In this document: positions 9,645-17,756 of the stretch, piece by piece
Layout: each line of letters opens with the position of its first letter
How positions within the stretch are numbered: the stretch's first letter is position 1
Position numbers and translations under genes: made by a program
Notes under the pieces: model-generated
What the model saw: only the letters and a program-made list of their open reading frames with translations
What the model was told of the DNA's origin: nothing
Database searches by the model: none
Origin: Micromonospora foliorum
Lineage (GTDB): Bacteria; Actinomycetota; Actinomycetes; Mycobacteriales; Micromonosporaceae
Reading direction: 5' to 3'
Assembly (NCBI RefSeq): GCF_022229015.1
Contig: NZ_JAKKFF010000144.1
Coordinates: 1-41,218, forward strand
Length of the DNA stretch: 41,218 nucleotides

Positions 9645-10961
9645 TTGCCGCAACCAGAAGCCACTCTCTCCGGAAAAGCAATTTCGTATGCCCTCGGCCG
9701 GGCTCTCGACTGCCTGCGGATCAATTTCCGATCCGGTGAGGGTGAGGCCGGTTGGTACCACTTCCTGGACGATCCGTCGCCCGGGATCACCGCGTCCGCA
9801 GTGGGTCTGTTCACCTTCCGACTCGCCGGCCAGAATTTCGAACGCGCCGACGAGGTGATCCGCTACCTCATCGACCAGCAGGTTCGCGGACCAGACGGCA
9901 AGGGCGCCGGGTGGGCGGTGCGCACGACCAACGGGTTCCCCATCATTGAGGCGACCGCGTGGGTCGTACGGGCTCTGAGCCCGCCCGGCGCGGGGCGGCT
10001 CGCCGCCGTTGCCGCCCTTCAGGACGGCGCGCGATTCCTGGAGGACAACCAGAACACTGATTTCGGATGGGGCTCCTACGCCGGTCAACCCTCCCGCGTG
10101 TTCCACACCGCGCTGTGCATGCTGGCCTTGCAGGAGTGCGGCGGCCCCACCCAGGTCATCGACAACGCCAAGAAGTGGCTCATTGGAGCACAGAGCCCGG
10201 ATGCGCCCGCTTGGGGACCGCTACCCGGTGCGGCACCGACCCTGTTACACACCAGCTACGCCCTGCTCGCCCTCGCCAATCTCGACGGTGCGCTCAGCAT
10301 CAACACGATCGAGAAGACAACCGAATGGATCCTGGACAATCTCGTGCCCGGGGAACATGTCGAGCGGTCCTCCACCGTCGAGGAGTTTGACGTCCCCTAC
10401 ATGGACGGCGACCGGCCGCTCGTCTTCCAGAACGCCCTGCCGCACTTCGCCGGCCCGGTAGCCGTGACCGCGCTGCTGGCGGCGGGAGTCGACCCACTTC
10501 AGCCGAAGCTCTTCAAGGCGGTCTCGCACATCCTCCAGGCACAGGGCAACACCGGCACCTGGGAATTACCGAGGAGCCCGTCAAGGGACTCCATCTGGGC
10601 GGTCTGGCCCTTCGTCTCTGCCCTGTCCCGGATGCGGGCGGCACTCTTTCCCGTACCCAATGGTGAAGCGCAGCTTCTCTACCCCGGCTGCGCGCTCGTC
10701 CAGACGGAGACGAACGCGAGGAAACTGACCAGCGCGCTCCTGATGCGCAACTTCGCGTTCAGTTGGATGAGTCGCCGCCGCGTGGCTCTCGGGCTTTGGT
10801 GCCTCGGGATCGCCTACTCCGTCACGGCGCTGGTGCTGTTCCTGACCCGGGCGCTCGACAAGGTGGAGCTGGCCGTGGGCCTCATTCTCCCGGCGCTGTT
10901 GCTGTTGTTCCAGCTGATCTGGGGAGCGCGGTCCCGCCTGCGCACGGGGCGATCAACGTGA
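9645..10961 (+). CDS. Alpha/alpha-toroid (prenyltransferase/squalene-oxidase-repeat-like) protein with two C-terminal membrane helices
   Basis: This is the first gene of a three-gene cassette; 438 residues, TTG start chosen because GGAG ends 5 nt upstream. The first about 330 residues carry five repeats with a Trp-centred turn followed by a helix: EAGWYHFL, GAGWAVRTTNGF, DFGWGSYAGQPS, APAWGPLPGAAP and TGTWELPRSPSR. Four are followed by helices such as HTALCMLALQE and HTSYALLALANL. This is the pattern of the alpha6/alpha6 toroid of squalene-hopene cyclases and protein prenyltransferases. The cyclase DXDD motif is not seen, so cyclisation activity is doubtful and the toroid may bind a ligand or act as a scaffold. 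Residues about 380-400 and 407-426 are two hydrophobic helices that would anchor the toroid at the membrane. The stop overlaps the next start (GTGA). Codon use is less GC-biased than in the flanking genes, suggesting transfer. Confidence 0.75.
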   Translation: MPQPEATLSGKAISYALGRALDCLRINFRSGEGEAGWYHFLDDPSPGITASAVGLFTFRLAGQNFERADEVIRYLIDQQVRGPDGKGAGWAVRTTNGFPIIEATAWVVRALSPPGAGRLAAVAALQDGARFLEDNQNTDFGWGSYAGQPSRVFHTALCMLALQECGGPTQVIDNAKKWLIGAQSPDAPAWGPLPGAAPTLLHTSYALLALANLDGALSINTIEKTTEWILDNLVPGEHVERSSTVEEFDVPYMDGDRPLVFQNALPHFAGPVAVTALLAAGVDPLQPKLFKAVSHILQAQGNTGTWELPRSPSRDSIWAVWPFVSALSRMRAALFPVPNGEAQLLYPGCALVQTETNARKLTSALLMRNFAFSWMSRRRVALGLWCLGIAYSVTALVLFLTRALDKVELAVGLILPALLLLFQLIWGARSRLRTGRST

Positions 10962-12256
10962 GCGTCGAGCACTGCGAAATGTGTCTGGAGGTTGAGCTGA
11001 ACGGCCGGGCCGCCGCCGGCCGGCCGGTCGAGGTGGGCGAGAGCATGCCCCGGCTGATCCTCCGCACCGACGGCATCGACGTGATGGCCGGGCTCGGATC
11101 CCTCGCGCCCGGCTACACGTTGCTCGTACCGCACCGCCATGTTCCCAGCAGCGGGGATCTGGAGCCGCACGAGCGGGCCGTGCTGCACGCGACGGCACGG
11201 GTGGTGGGCCAGGAGATCGAGAAGGTCTTCGGGTGCCGGGTGGCGTTGGTCGAGCACGGGTCCTCAGGTAAGGCGTCGGGTCGATCAGGCGGAGGGTGCA
11301 TCACCCACTGCCATCTCCATCTCCTACCCCTGGCGAGGGATGTGGATCCGGAGATCCTCGTCCCGCGGGAAAGCCACCGCATCGACGACCTCAGCCCTTT
11401 GGTCACCGCCGCCAGCCGTCGAGAGAACTACTACTACTGCTCATGGTTTGCCTCAGGCGGTCACTTCTCGACGAACCCTCAGCTGTCGTCGCAGCACGCC
11501 CGGCGCATCTGGGCGCATAGCCTCGGCCAGCCGGACCAATGGGATTGGGCGCTTTTCCCCTATATTGATAACTGCCGCATCACGGTGGAGAGTCTGCGAC
11601 CGAGCGAGGCGCACATGAGCGAAAGACTGAGTGCCGCGATCGTCGACGAGACCATCGCCACCTACACGGGCAACGCCGCCCGCTACGCGGCCGACACCGA
11701 GAAGTTCGCCGTCAATTCCACCCTGCCCGGCCAGATGGACGCCCTGCTGAAAGCCACGACTGGGCCGGTCCTGGACGCGGGCGCCGGAGCCGGGCGTGAT
11801 GCCGAGTACATGGCGGCGACCGGACGGACCGTCATCGCGCTGGACGCCTCTGGCACGCTGCTCACCGAACTGGAGTGGGACCACGCCTTCGGTCGGGTTG
11901 TCGGCGACGTACGCCGGATCCCGCTGGCTGACTCGTCGGTGGGCGCCATCTGGTGCTCCGCGGTGCTCCTCCACCTCGGCCAACGCGACGTCCGGCATGC
12001 GCTGCGGGACCTGGCGCGGGTCCTGCGCCCGGGCGGCCTCATGCAGATCTCCGTGAAAAGAGGGCGGGGCATGCGCACCGAACCATTGGCCGACTCCGGC
12101 ACCCTGCGGCACTTCTTCCTGTACGACGCGGACCAACTCTGCGCGATGGCCGTTGCGGCAGGGCTGGAGGTCGTCAGGACATGGACCGAGGATGAGGACG
12201 GATCGGCCAGGACCCTCCAGAACTGGGCCAAGATCGTGACCCGGAAGCCCGGTTAG
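10958..12256 (+). CDS. HIT-domain / SAM-dependent methyltransferase fusion
   Basis: This 432-residue protein starts at GTG 10958, overlapping the upstream stop by GTGA; the frame is open further 5' but only as a shadow of the toroid gene. Residues 1-210 form a HIT (histidine-triad) domain: a CxxC pair (Cys6, Cys9), GYTLLVPHRHV (about 52-62) and ALVEHG. The triad THCHLHLL follows, with His117, His119 and His121. Known HIT proteins hydrolyse or transfer nucleoside monophosphates through a His-NMP intermediate. Residues about 225-432 form a class I methyltransferase: motif I VLDAGAGAGRD (271-281), an acidic residue ending strand 2 (ALDAS), GDVRRIPLADSS, and LARVLRPGGLMQISVK. The fusion suggests nucleotidyl handling and methylation on the same small molecule or target. 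DNA near 11410-11590 is clearly less GC-rich than the window average. The substrate is unknown. Confidence 0.8.
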   Translation: MSVEHCEMCLEVELNGRAAAGRPVEVGESMPRLILRTDGIDVMAGLGSLAPGYTLLVPHRHVPSSGDLEPHERAVLHATARVVGQEIEKVFGCRVALVEHGSSGKASGRSGGGCITHCHLHLLPLARDVDPEILVPRESHRIDDLSPLVTAASRRENYYYCSWFASGGHFSTNPQLSSQHARRIWAHSLGQPDQWDWALFPYIDNCRITVESLRPSEAHMSERLSAAIVDETIATYTGNAARYAADTEKFAVNSTLPGQMDALLKATTGPVLDAGAGAGRDAEYMAATGRTVIALDASGTLLTELEWDHAFGRVVGDVRRIPLADSSVGAIWCSAVLLHLGQRDVRHALRDLARVLRPGGLMQISVKRGRGMRTEPLADSGTLRHFFLYDADQLCAMAVAAGLEVVRTWTEDEDGSARTLQNWAKIVTRKPG

Positions 12257-12259
12257 ACC

Positions 12260-13147
12260 ATGCTGGCGCACCTACACCTCCACCTGGAGCCCGAGCGGCG
12301 CAAACGGATCCAGATGGGGCTGGCCGCCAGCGAACCCTCCCGCGACAAGAGGGCGTTCTTCGCGGCCCACGACGTGGGCAACGGGGCCCGGCTGCCGGTG
12401 ACCGGCCAGGATCTCCGAGATTTCATCGTCCAGGTGCACGCGGAGCAACGCCGGGAGGGTGTGGACTACGTCGAACTGCGGCTGTCTCCGCGCCGCTTCC
12501 TGCTCGACGGCCTCCCGACCCACGAGTTCGTCCATATCGCCGCCGCTGCCATGCAACCCCTGCGCCGACCCATTGTCAGGGGAGTTCTCCTCGTCAATCG
12601 GGACAGCACGCCGGACGTCGTGGCCCGCTGCGCGGCGATGCTCGCGGACCTGCCGGCCACCTTCGTCGGCATCGATCTGGCCGGCGACGAGAGTCACCAC
12701 GGGGACACCACGCGGTTTCGTGCCCTCTTTTCCACCGCCCGTGATGTGGGCCTGGGAATCACCGTGCATGCGGGCGAATTCGGTGACCTCGCGAGTACCT
12801 GGCGGGCCCTGGACGAACTCGGTGCGCAGCGGATCGGCCACGGGCTCGCAGCGGCGCAGAGTCGTTCGCTGCTCAAGCGGCTCAGCGACGATCACGTGAT
12901 GGTCGAACTCTCGATCTCCTCCAACCGCGCACTGGGTGCGGTCACCGAGACAGCGCCGCATCCGGCGCGCGCGTTTTTGGAGGCGGGTGTGCCCATCTGC
13001 TTCAACACCGACATCCCGCTGGAGAGTAGATCGACGCTGCAGCAGGAACTGGCGCTCGCCGCCACCGCCCTGGAGGTGACGACGGCCGAGCTGACAGCGA
13101 TCCAGCAGAAGGCTGCGGTCTTCGCCTTCCGCTCGGACCTCAGGTAA
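12260..13147 (+). CDS. Adenosine deaminase-like metal-dependent amidohydrolase
   Basis: This 295-residue protein has the adenosine/AMP deaminase fold, somewhat shorter than typical enzymes (about 330-350). Visible family motifs are metal-binding His6-x-His8 in AHLHLHLE, GIDLAGDE (138-145), catalytic His170/Glu173 in VHAGE, His194 in RIGHG, ELSISSN, and Asp251 in CFNTDIP. Canonical adenosine deaminases read NTDDP at that last site. The first Asp is a zinc ligand and is kept; the second, which contacts purine N7, is Ile252 here. The usual EVCPTSN-type segment is also altered. So the metal centre looks competent, but the substrate is probably not plain adenosine. The gene is in the same frame as the upstream HIT-methyltransferase, separated only by TAG and one codon (ACC) before the ATG. 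No strong ribosome site is seen, so translation is likely coupled. Confidence 0.8.
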   Translation: MLAHLHLHLEPERRKRIQMGLAASEPSRDKRAFFAAHDVGNGARLPVTGQDLRDFIVQVHAEQRREGVDYVELRLSPRRFLLDGLPTHEFVHIAAAAMQPLRRPIVRGVLLVNRDSTPDVVARCAAMLADLPATFVGIDLAGDESHHGDTTRFRALFSTARDVGLGITVHAGEFGDLASTWRALDELGAQRIGHGLAAAQSRSLLKRLSDDHVMVELSISSNRALGAVTETAPHPARAFLEAGVPICFNTDIPLESRSTLQQELALAATALEVTTAELTAIQQKAAVFAFRSDLR

Positions 13148-13235
13148 CCGGTTCGGGCCACTGATCCCCGATCGGCGGCCGGGGTTTGGCGATGCCGGTT
13201 CTGGGGCGGTCGAAATTTCCGCCGACGTCCGGCCT

Positions 13236-13312
13236 TGATCCACTCGATTCCGCTGAAGCTGCGGTGTCCGAGCCACCCGGACACCCCGGATTCACTGAAA
13301 CCGACTCGATCA
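13236..13312. repeat. Nested inverted repeat between convergent genes (likely bidirectional terminator)
   Basis: Outer arms at 13236-13257 and 13291-13312 are imperfect (about 15 of 22 pairs, TGATCCACTCG against a TGATCGAGTCGG complement). An inner stem, GGTGTCCG at 13263-13270 with CGGACACC at 13278-13285, is perfect. It lies between the end of the deaminase-like gene and the end of the arginase-family gene. Its outer tips resemble the hairpin at 40597-40674, suggesting a repeat family. Confidence 0.6.
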
Positions 13313-13335
13313 CGGCCAGGTGGCCGAGGGCCGGG

Positions 13336-14790
13336 TCAGGCGGTGTCGGCTTTATGTATTTCGGTCTGGTCCGGGACCGACGGGGCGGTGCGTCGGAGGA
13401 GACCTGGGCCGGCCGACGCCGGCGGGCCGACCGGTTCGCGCTCGACCAGGGGCGCGACACCGGCCGCGACGCCCGATGACTCGGAGTAGGCCCCTCCGCC
13501 CGTGCCGGGTGACTCCCCCTCGGCCGGGATGTCGTACGGCACCGCGCTCACCGACGAACCGACGCCGGGGACACCGACGCCGGCAGGCCCGACATCGGCA
13601 GACCCGAGCGCAGCAGGCCCGACACCGGGGGCGTCGATGTCAGCAGGGTCGACGGCGGCGGGAAATTCAAGCCGCGCAGCCCGCTCAACACGGTCGAGCC
13701 CGTCAAGCCCAACCAGCCCGTCGAGCCGCTCGGCACGGTCGGGGCGCTCGGCACGGTCGAGACGCTCGGCGCGGTCGGCACGGTCGGAGCGATCGGTGGT
13801 GGCGGTCGAGGCCCGGCCGTTGCCGCGCCGCGGGGAGGGCGTCGGCCGGGCCGACAGCAGTCGGGGCGGTACGGCTTCCGGGGCGGTCACCGGCGCCAGA
13901 CCGGCGACCACGGTGTTGACGATCTCGGCCGCGTACGAGCCGTCCGGGTCGTAGTCGGGGTCGAAGACGGTCAGCTCCACGCCGAGGCAGTGCGGGGTGT
14001 CGACCAGGCCGGCGAGCAGGATCTCCAGCTCGGCGAAGGCGATTCCACCCGGGTCGGGGGCGTCCACGGCGGGCATCACCGCGGGGTCGAGCACGTCCAC
14101 GTCGATGTGCACCCAGTAGCCCGCGCAGTCGGCGAGTTGCTCGTGCGCCCACTGGGCGGTCCGGGCGGCGCCTTCGGCGCGCAGCGCCGGCACCGGTCGG
14201 GTGGTGATCCCGGCGGCCTGGAGGTCGAGCCGGTACTCGTCCTGGGCGCGGATGCCGAGCACCACCACGTCGATGTCGCGGAAGTAGGGCCGGCGACCCT
14301 CCAGGGCGGCCAGGTCGGCCTGCCCTCGCCCGGTGACCAGGGCCAGGTCCTCACCGGCGGCCGCGCCGACGTAGGAGGCGTTGCCGGGGTGGCGGAAGTC
14401 GGAGTGCCCGTCGACGAAGACCAGCCCGATCCGCCCGCCGACGGCCTCACCGAGGCGGTGCATGGCCAGGGCCGAGCCGAGGAGCACGGAACAGTCGCCA
14501 CCCAGAACGACCGGAAACTCGCCGCGGTCGATGATCGAGCCGATGCGTTCGGCGAGGGCCAGCGAGTAGTCGGCGATCTCCCGGGCGTGGCACACCCCGT
14601 CGCCGGGCCGCCAGTCGCCCGGGTCGTACCGGGCGGGGGTGACGCAGCCGGCGTCGCGGGCGCGGAGCCGGGCCAGCAGGTCGTGGTCGCGCAGCGCCCC
14701 GGGTGCCTTGGCGCAGCCCGGGACCGACGTGGGTGTCGGCGGCCGTAGACCGAGATTTGTCGGCGCGTCGAGGACGGCGATCCGGCGCAT
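13336..14790 (-). CDS. Arginase/agmatinase-family hydrolase with long disordered C-terminal tail
   Basis: The ureohydrolase fold occupies residues 1-305. Binuclear-metal motifs are visible: GGDCS (97-101), DGHSD (127-131) and HIDVDVLDP (228-236), plus a C-terminal acidic motif ELTVFDPDYD. The first motif has Cys where arginases usually have a His metal ligand (GGDH), so the exact substrate (arginine, agmatine, guanidino acid or other) cannot be assigned. After about residue 310 comes about 175 residues of low complexity: Pro/Arg linker, then DRAER-type repeats (RADRAERLDRAERPDRAERL), then Gly/Val/Pro-rich sequence. This tail is not part of the family. Two adjacent ATGs exist; GGGAG lies 3 nt from the ATG at 14793 and 6 nt from the ATG at 14790, so the second is preferred. 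The upstream neighbour on the same strand is the thioredoxin/TPR gene. Confidence 0.8.
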   Translation of the reverse strand: MRRIAVLDAPTNLGLRPPTPTSVPGCAKAPGALRDHDLLARLRARDAGCVTPARYDPGDWRPGDGVCHAREIADYSLALAERIGSIIDRGEFPVVLGGDCSVLLGSALAMHRLGEAVGGRIGLVFVDGHSDFRHPGNASYVGAAAGEDLALVTGRGQADLAALEGRRPYFRDIDVVVLGIRAQDEYRLDLQAAGITTRPVPALRAEGAARTAQWAHEQLADCAGYWVHIDVDVLDPAVMPAVDAPDPGGIAFAELEILLAGLVDTPHCLGVELTVFDPDYDPDGSYAAEIVNTVVAGLAPVTAPEAVPPRLLSARPTPSPRRGNGRASTATTDRSDRADRAERLDRAERPDRAERLDGLVGLDGLDRVERAARLEFPAAVDPADIDAPGVGPAALGSADVGPAGVGVPGVGSSVSAVPYDIPAEGESPGTGGGAYSESSGVAAGVAPLVEREPVGPPASAGPGLLRRTAPSVPDQTEIHKADTA

Positions 14791-14859
14791 CATGAGCTCC
14801 CGTCCTCGGTGGTCGGGCGGGCCGGCCGGAACGCCGGCCCGCGCTGGCGTGCTACGAAC

Positions 14860-15783
14860 TCAGAACAGGGCGCTGGCCAGGGCCCGACGCGCCGAGGCGA
14901 CCGCCGGGTCGTCCGGACCGGCGATGGAGAAGAGCGAGACCAGGTGCTGGCGGACCGTCTCGCGGTCCTCACCGGCGGTGCGCCGGACCAGACCGACGAG
15001 CCGCGCGTACGCCTGCTCAGCCAGGCCGCTGAGCACCTCGATGTCGGCGGCCAGCAGTTGGGCGTTGACGTCGTCGGGAGCGCTCTCGGCGGCGGCCAGC
15101 GCGGTGGACGGGTCGGCGCCGGCCACCCGGCGGGCCACCCCGACCTGGACCAGCCCCGCCGTGGCCGCGGCGTCCGCCGGGGCGTCGGCGAGGATCTTCC
15201 GGTACGCCTGCTCGGCGGCGTCCAGATCGCCGCTCATCAGCGCGTCGTCAGCCTCGTCGAGGCGGGGGTCCTCCGGCTCGGCGACGGTCACGCCGCCGGC
15301 CTTGAGTACGGCCTGGATCCACTGCCGCAGCTGCGCCTCGGGCACCACGCCGGAGAAGGCGTCGACCGGCTGGCCGCCGACGACCGCGTAGACCATGGGG
15401 ATGCCCTGCACCCGGAACATCTGGGCGATTCGGGGGTTTTCCTGCACGTCGACCCGGGCCAGCACCCAGGTGCCGCCGCCCTCGGCGTTCAGCCGCTCCA
15501 GGACCGGGGCGAACTCGTCGCTCTCCGGGAAGCCGGCCGCGCCGAAGAACACGACGACGGGCGTGGCCATCGAGCGTTCGAGCACGTCGGACTGGATTGT
15601 CGCCTCGGTGACGTCCACGATGGCGGTGTCACCGCCGGCGGTGGGCGCGCCGGGGGCGCCGTTGGACGGGCCGCCCTGCGGGGGCGTGCCGGGGCGGGTA
15701 CTTGCTGGTGCGGGGCCACGCAGCGTGCTGAGGTCGACCGCGCCGCGGGTGAAGATCGACGAGGTGATCCGTGGGTCGCTCAT
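14860..15783 (-). CDS. Thioredoxin-fold/TPR protein (YbbN/CnoX-like), no redox cysteines
   Basis: This 307-residue protein starts at ATG 15783 with AGG 5 nt upstream. It has a Pro/Gly-rich N-terminal segment (about 20-50), a thioredoxin-like domain (about 55-165) and helical TPR-like repeats (about 175-300, EADDALMSGDLDAAEQAYRK). In the thioredoxin domain the active-site region reads VVVFFGAAGFPESDEF, where thioredoxins have WCGPC, so both redox cysteines are absent. The cis-Pro loop (GIPMVYAV) is kept. This matches actinobacterial YbbN/CnoX-type proteins, thought to act as holdase co-chaperones rather than disulfide reductases. The chaperone role is inferred from the family. Confidence 0.8.
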   Translation of the reverse strand: MSDPRITSSIFTRGAVDLSTLRGPAPASTRPGTPPQGGPSNGAPGAPTAGGDTAIVDVTEATIQSDVLERSMATPVVVFFGAAGFPESDEFAPVLERLNAEGGGTWVLARVDVQENPRIAQMFRVQGIPMVYAVVGGQPVDAFSGVVPEAQLRQWIQAVLKAGGVTVAEPEDPRLDEADDALMSGDLDAAEQAYRKILADAPADAAATAGLVQVGVARRVAGADPSTALAAAESAPDDVNAQLLAADIEVLSGLAEQAYARLVGLVRRTAGEDRETVRQHLVSLFSIAGPDDPAVASARRALASALF

Positions 15784-15858
15784 GGTTACCTAGTCTCGCA
15801 CGTGAGCCCCCGATCTCAGCTCACCCGCAACCCCGACGTTGCAACTCTCACGCCCCGC

Positions 15859-15951
15859 CCCCACCCCCCGCGATCTTGCATATTCTGTCGCCGGTACGCC
15901 GCATTCATGCCTTATGTCGGCGCACAAACCGCAAGATCGACGGGGGTGGGG
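15859..15951. repeat. Long inverted repeat downstream of icmA
   Basis: Left arm 15859-15879 and right arm 15931-15951 match at 19 of 21 positions (CCCCACCCCC..CGATCTTGC), with a 51-base loop. It begins 12 bases after the icmA stop and lies before the thioredoxin/TPR gene, both on the minus strand. It could be a terminator and belongs with other GATC-armed hairpins in this window. Confidence 0.7.
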
Positions 15952-15963
15952 TGACGGCAGGGG

Positions 15964-17652
15964 TCAGAAGCGGGCTGGCTCCCGGTAGGTGCCCCACTCG
16001 GCGCGTAGGGCGTCGCAGATCTCGCCCAGGGTCGCCTCGGCCCGGACCGCGTCGAGCATGGCCGGGATCATGTTCTCGTCGGTACGGCTCGCCTCGATCA
16101 TCCGGGCCACCGCCGCGCGCACCGCCGACTCGTCCCGCGCGCTCTTACGCTCGGCGAGCACCCGGCGCTGCTCCAGCTCCACCTCGTGCGAGATGCGCAG
16201 GATCTCCAGCTCCTTGGCGACCGTGCCGGTGTGGCAGTTGACCCCGACGATCTTCTTGTCGCCCTTCTCGAGGGCCTGCTGGTAGACGAAGGCCGACTCG
16301 GCGATGTGCCCGGTGAACCAGCCGTCCTCGATACCGCGCAGGATGCCCGAGGTCATCGGGCCGATCTGGTGCGGCCCGTCCCCGCCGAGCTGTCGGATCC
16401 GGGCGAAGATCTCCTCCGCCTCGGCCTCGATCTTGTCGGTCAGCGCCTCGACGTACCAGGAGCCGCCAAGCGGGTCGGCCACGTTGACCACACCGGTCTC
16501 CTCCATCAGCACCTGCTGGGTACGCAGGGCGATCTCGGCCGACTCGTCGGTAGGCAGCGCCAGGGTCTCGTCCAGCGCGTTGGTGTGCAGCGAGTTCGTG
16601 CCGCCGAGCACCGCCGCGAGAGCCTCGACGGCGGTGCGGACGACGTTGTTGACCGGCTGCTGCGCGGTCAGCGACACCCCGGCGGTCTGGGTGTGGAACC
16701 GCAGCCACAGGGCCTTCTCGCTGGTTGCGCCGTAGACGTCGCGCAGCCAACGGGCCCAGATCCGGCGGGCGGCACGGAACTTGGCAATCTCCTCGAAGAA
16801 GTCGAGGTGCGAGTCGAAGAAGAAGCTCAGCCCGGGCGCGAAGACGTTCACATCCAGCCCACGCGAGAGACCCAGCTCGACGTAGCCGAAACCGTCCGCC
16901 AGGGTGTACGCCAGCTCCTGCGCCGCGGTCGAGCCGGCCTCCCGGATGTGGTAGCCGGAGACCGACAGGGGCTTGTAGCGCGGGATCTCCCGGGCGCAGT
17001 ACTCCATCAGGTCGCCGATCAGGCGCAGGTGCGGCTCCGGGTCGAAGAGCCACTCCTTCTGCGCGATGTACTCCTTGAAGATGTCCGTCTGCAGGGTGCC
17101 GTCCAGCTTGGACAGGTCGGCGCCCTGCCGCTCGGCGGCGACCAGGTACATGCAGAACACCGGCACGGCCGGGCCGGAGATGGTCATCGAGGTGGTGACG
17201 CCGGCCAGGTCGATGCCGTCGAAGAGCGCCTGCATGTCGGTGGCGGTGTCGATGGCCACGCCGCAGTGGCCGACCTCGCCGAGCGCCTGCGGGTCGTCCG
17301 AGTCGCGGCCCATCAGCGTCGGCATGTCGAACGCCACCGAGAGGCCGCCGCCGCCGGCGCCGAGGATCATCTTGTAGCGCTCGTTGGTCTGCTGGGCGTT
17401 GCCGAAGCCGGCGAACTGCCGGATCGTCCAGGTCCGCCCGCGGTAGCCGGTCGGATACAAACCCCGGGTGTACGGATACTCGCCCGGCCAGCCGATCCGT
17501 TCGAAGCCTGGATAGGTGGCGCCCTCCGGCGGCCCGTACACCGGCTCCACCGGCATCCCGGAGAGCGTGGTGAAGTCCGCGTCCCTCTTGCGCGCGGCGT
17601 CGTACCGGGCCTGCCAGCGCGCCCGTCCGGCGTCGATCTCGTCGGCGTCCAT
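15964..17652 (-). CDS. icmA: Isobutyryl-CoA mutase, large (substrate-binding) subunit
   Basis: This 562-residue protein is the TIM-barrel subunit of a B12-dependent acyl-CoA mutase, without the C-terminal cobalamin domain. The ATG at 17652 has GAGGAGG about 10 nt upstream. With this start, Phe80 (IRQFAGF) and Gln198 (KEYIAQKE) fall exactly at the positions that define isobutyryl-CoA mutase. Methylmalonyl-CoA mutase has Tyr and Arg there. The enzyme interconverts isobutyryl-CoA and n-butyryl-CoA, linking valine breakdown to C4 acyl-CoA. The family needs a small cobalamin subunit (IcmB), which is not in this window. MeaB, the G-protein chaperone of such mutases, is encoded nearby on the same strand. 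A 16-bp operator-like palindrome lies at 17706-17721, and a long hairpin follows the stop. Confidence 0.92.
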   Translation of the reverse strand: MDADEIDAGRARWQARYDAARKRDADFTTLSGMPVEPVYGPPEGATYPGFERIGWPGEYPYTRGLYPTGYRGRTWTIRQFAGFGNAQQTNERYKMILGAGGGGLSVAFDMPTLMGRDSDDPQALGEVGHCGVAIDTATDMQALFDGIDLAGVTTSMTISGPAVPVFCMYLVAAERQGADLSKLDGTLQTDIFKEYIAQKEWLFDPEPHLRLIGDLMEYCAREIPRYKPLSVSGYHIREAGSTAAQELAYTLADGFGYVELGLSRGLDVNVFAPGLSFFFDSHLDFFEEIAKFRAARRIWARWLRDVYGATSEKALWLRFHTQTAGVSLTAQQPVNNVVRTAVEALAAVLGGTNSLHTNALDETLALPTDESAEIALRTQQVLMEETGVVNVADPLGGSWYVEALTDKIEAEAEEIFARIRQLGGDGPHQIGPMTSGILRGIEDGWFTGHIAESAFVYQQALEKGDKKIVGVNCHTGTVAKELEILRISHEVELEQRRVLAERKSARDESAVRAAVARMIEASRTDENMIPAMLDAVRAEATLGEICDALRAEWGTYREPARF

Positions 17653-17705
17653 GAGCAGGGCTCCTCCTCGGGTCCTCGACTGCACGTCGAGTGTAAGGCC
17701 CCCAC

Positions 17706-17721
17706 CTGAACGATCGCTAAG
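17706..17721. promoter_or_regulatory. Operator-like 16-bp palindrome, site A (icmA)
   Basis: CTGAACGATCGCTAAG lies 54 bp upstream of the icmA start. It is an imperfect palindrome (5 of 7 positions per half-site). It matches site D (35082-35097) at 14 of 16 positions and site B (21325-21340, reverse complement) at 13 of 16. The size and symmetry fit a TetR-family regulator, which is an inference. Confidence 0.6.
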
Positions 17722-17756
17722 TCACGCCGTACCGGCGAGTAACGGCGAGCGCCCGC

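Noticed and set aside
9645..10961. Squalene-hopene cyclase or protein prenyltransferase
   Set aside because: The toroid repeats are present, but no DXDD motif or prenyltransferase zinc site is seen, and the protein is short with C-terminal membrane helices.
15964..17652. Methylmalonyl-CoA mutase assignment
   Set aside because: The pocket residues are Phe80 and Gln198, the isobutyryl-CoA mutase pair, and there is no cobalamin domain.
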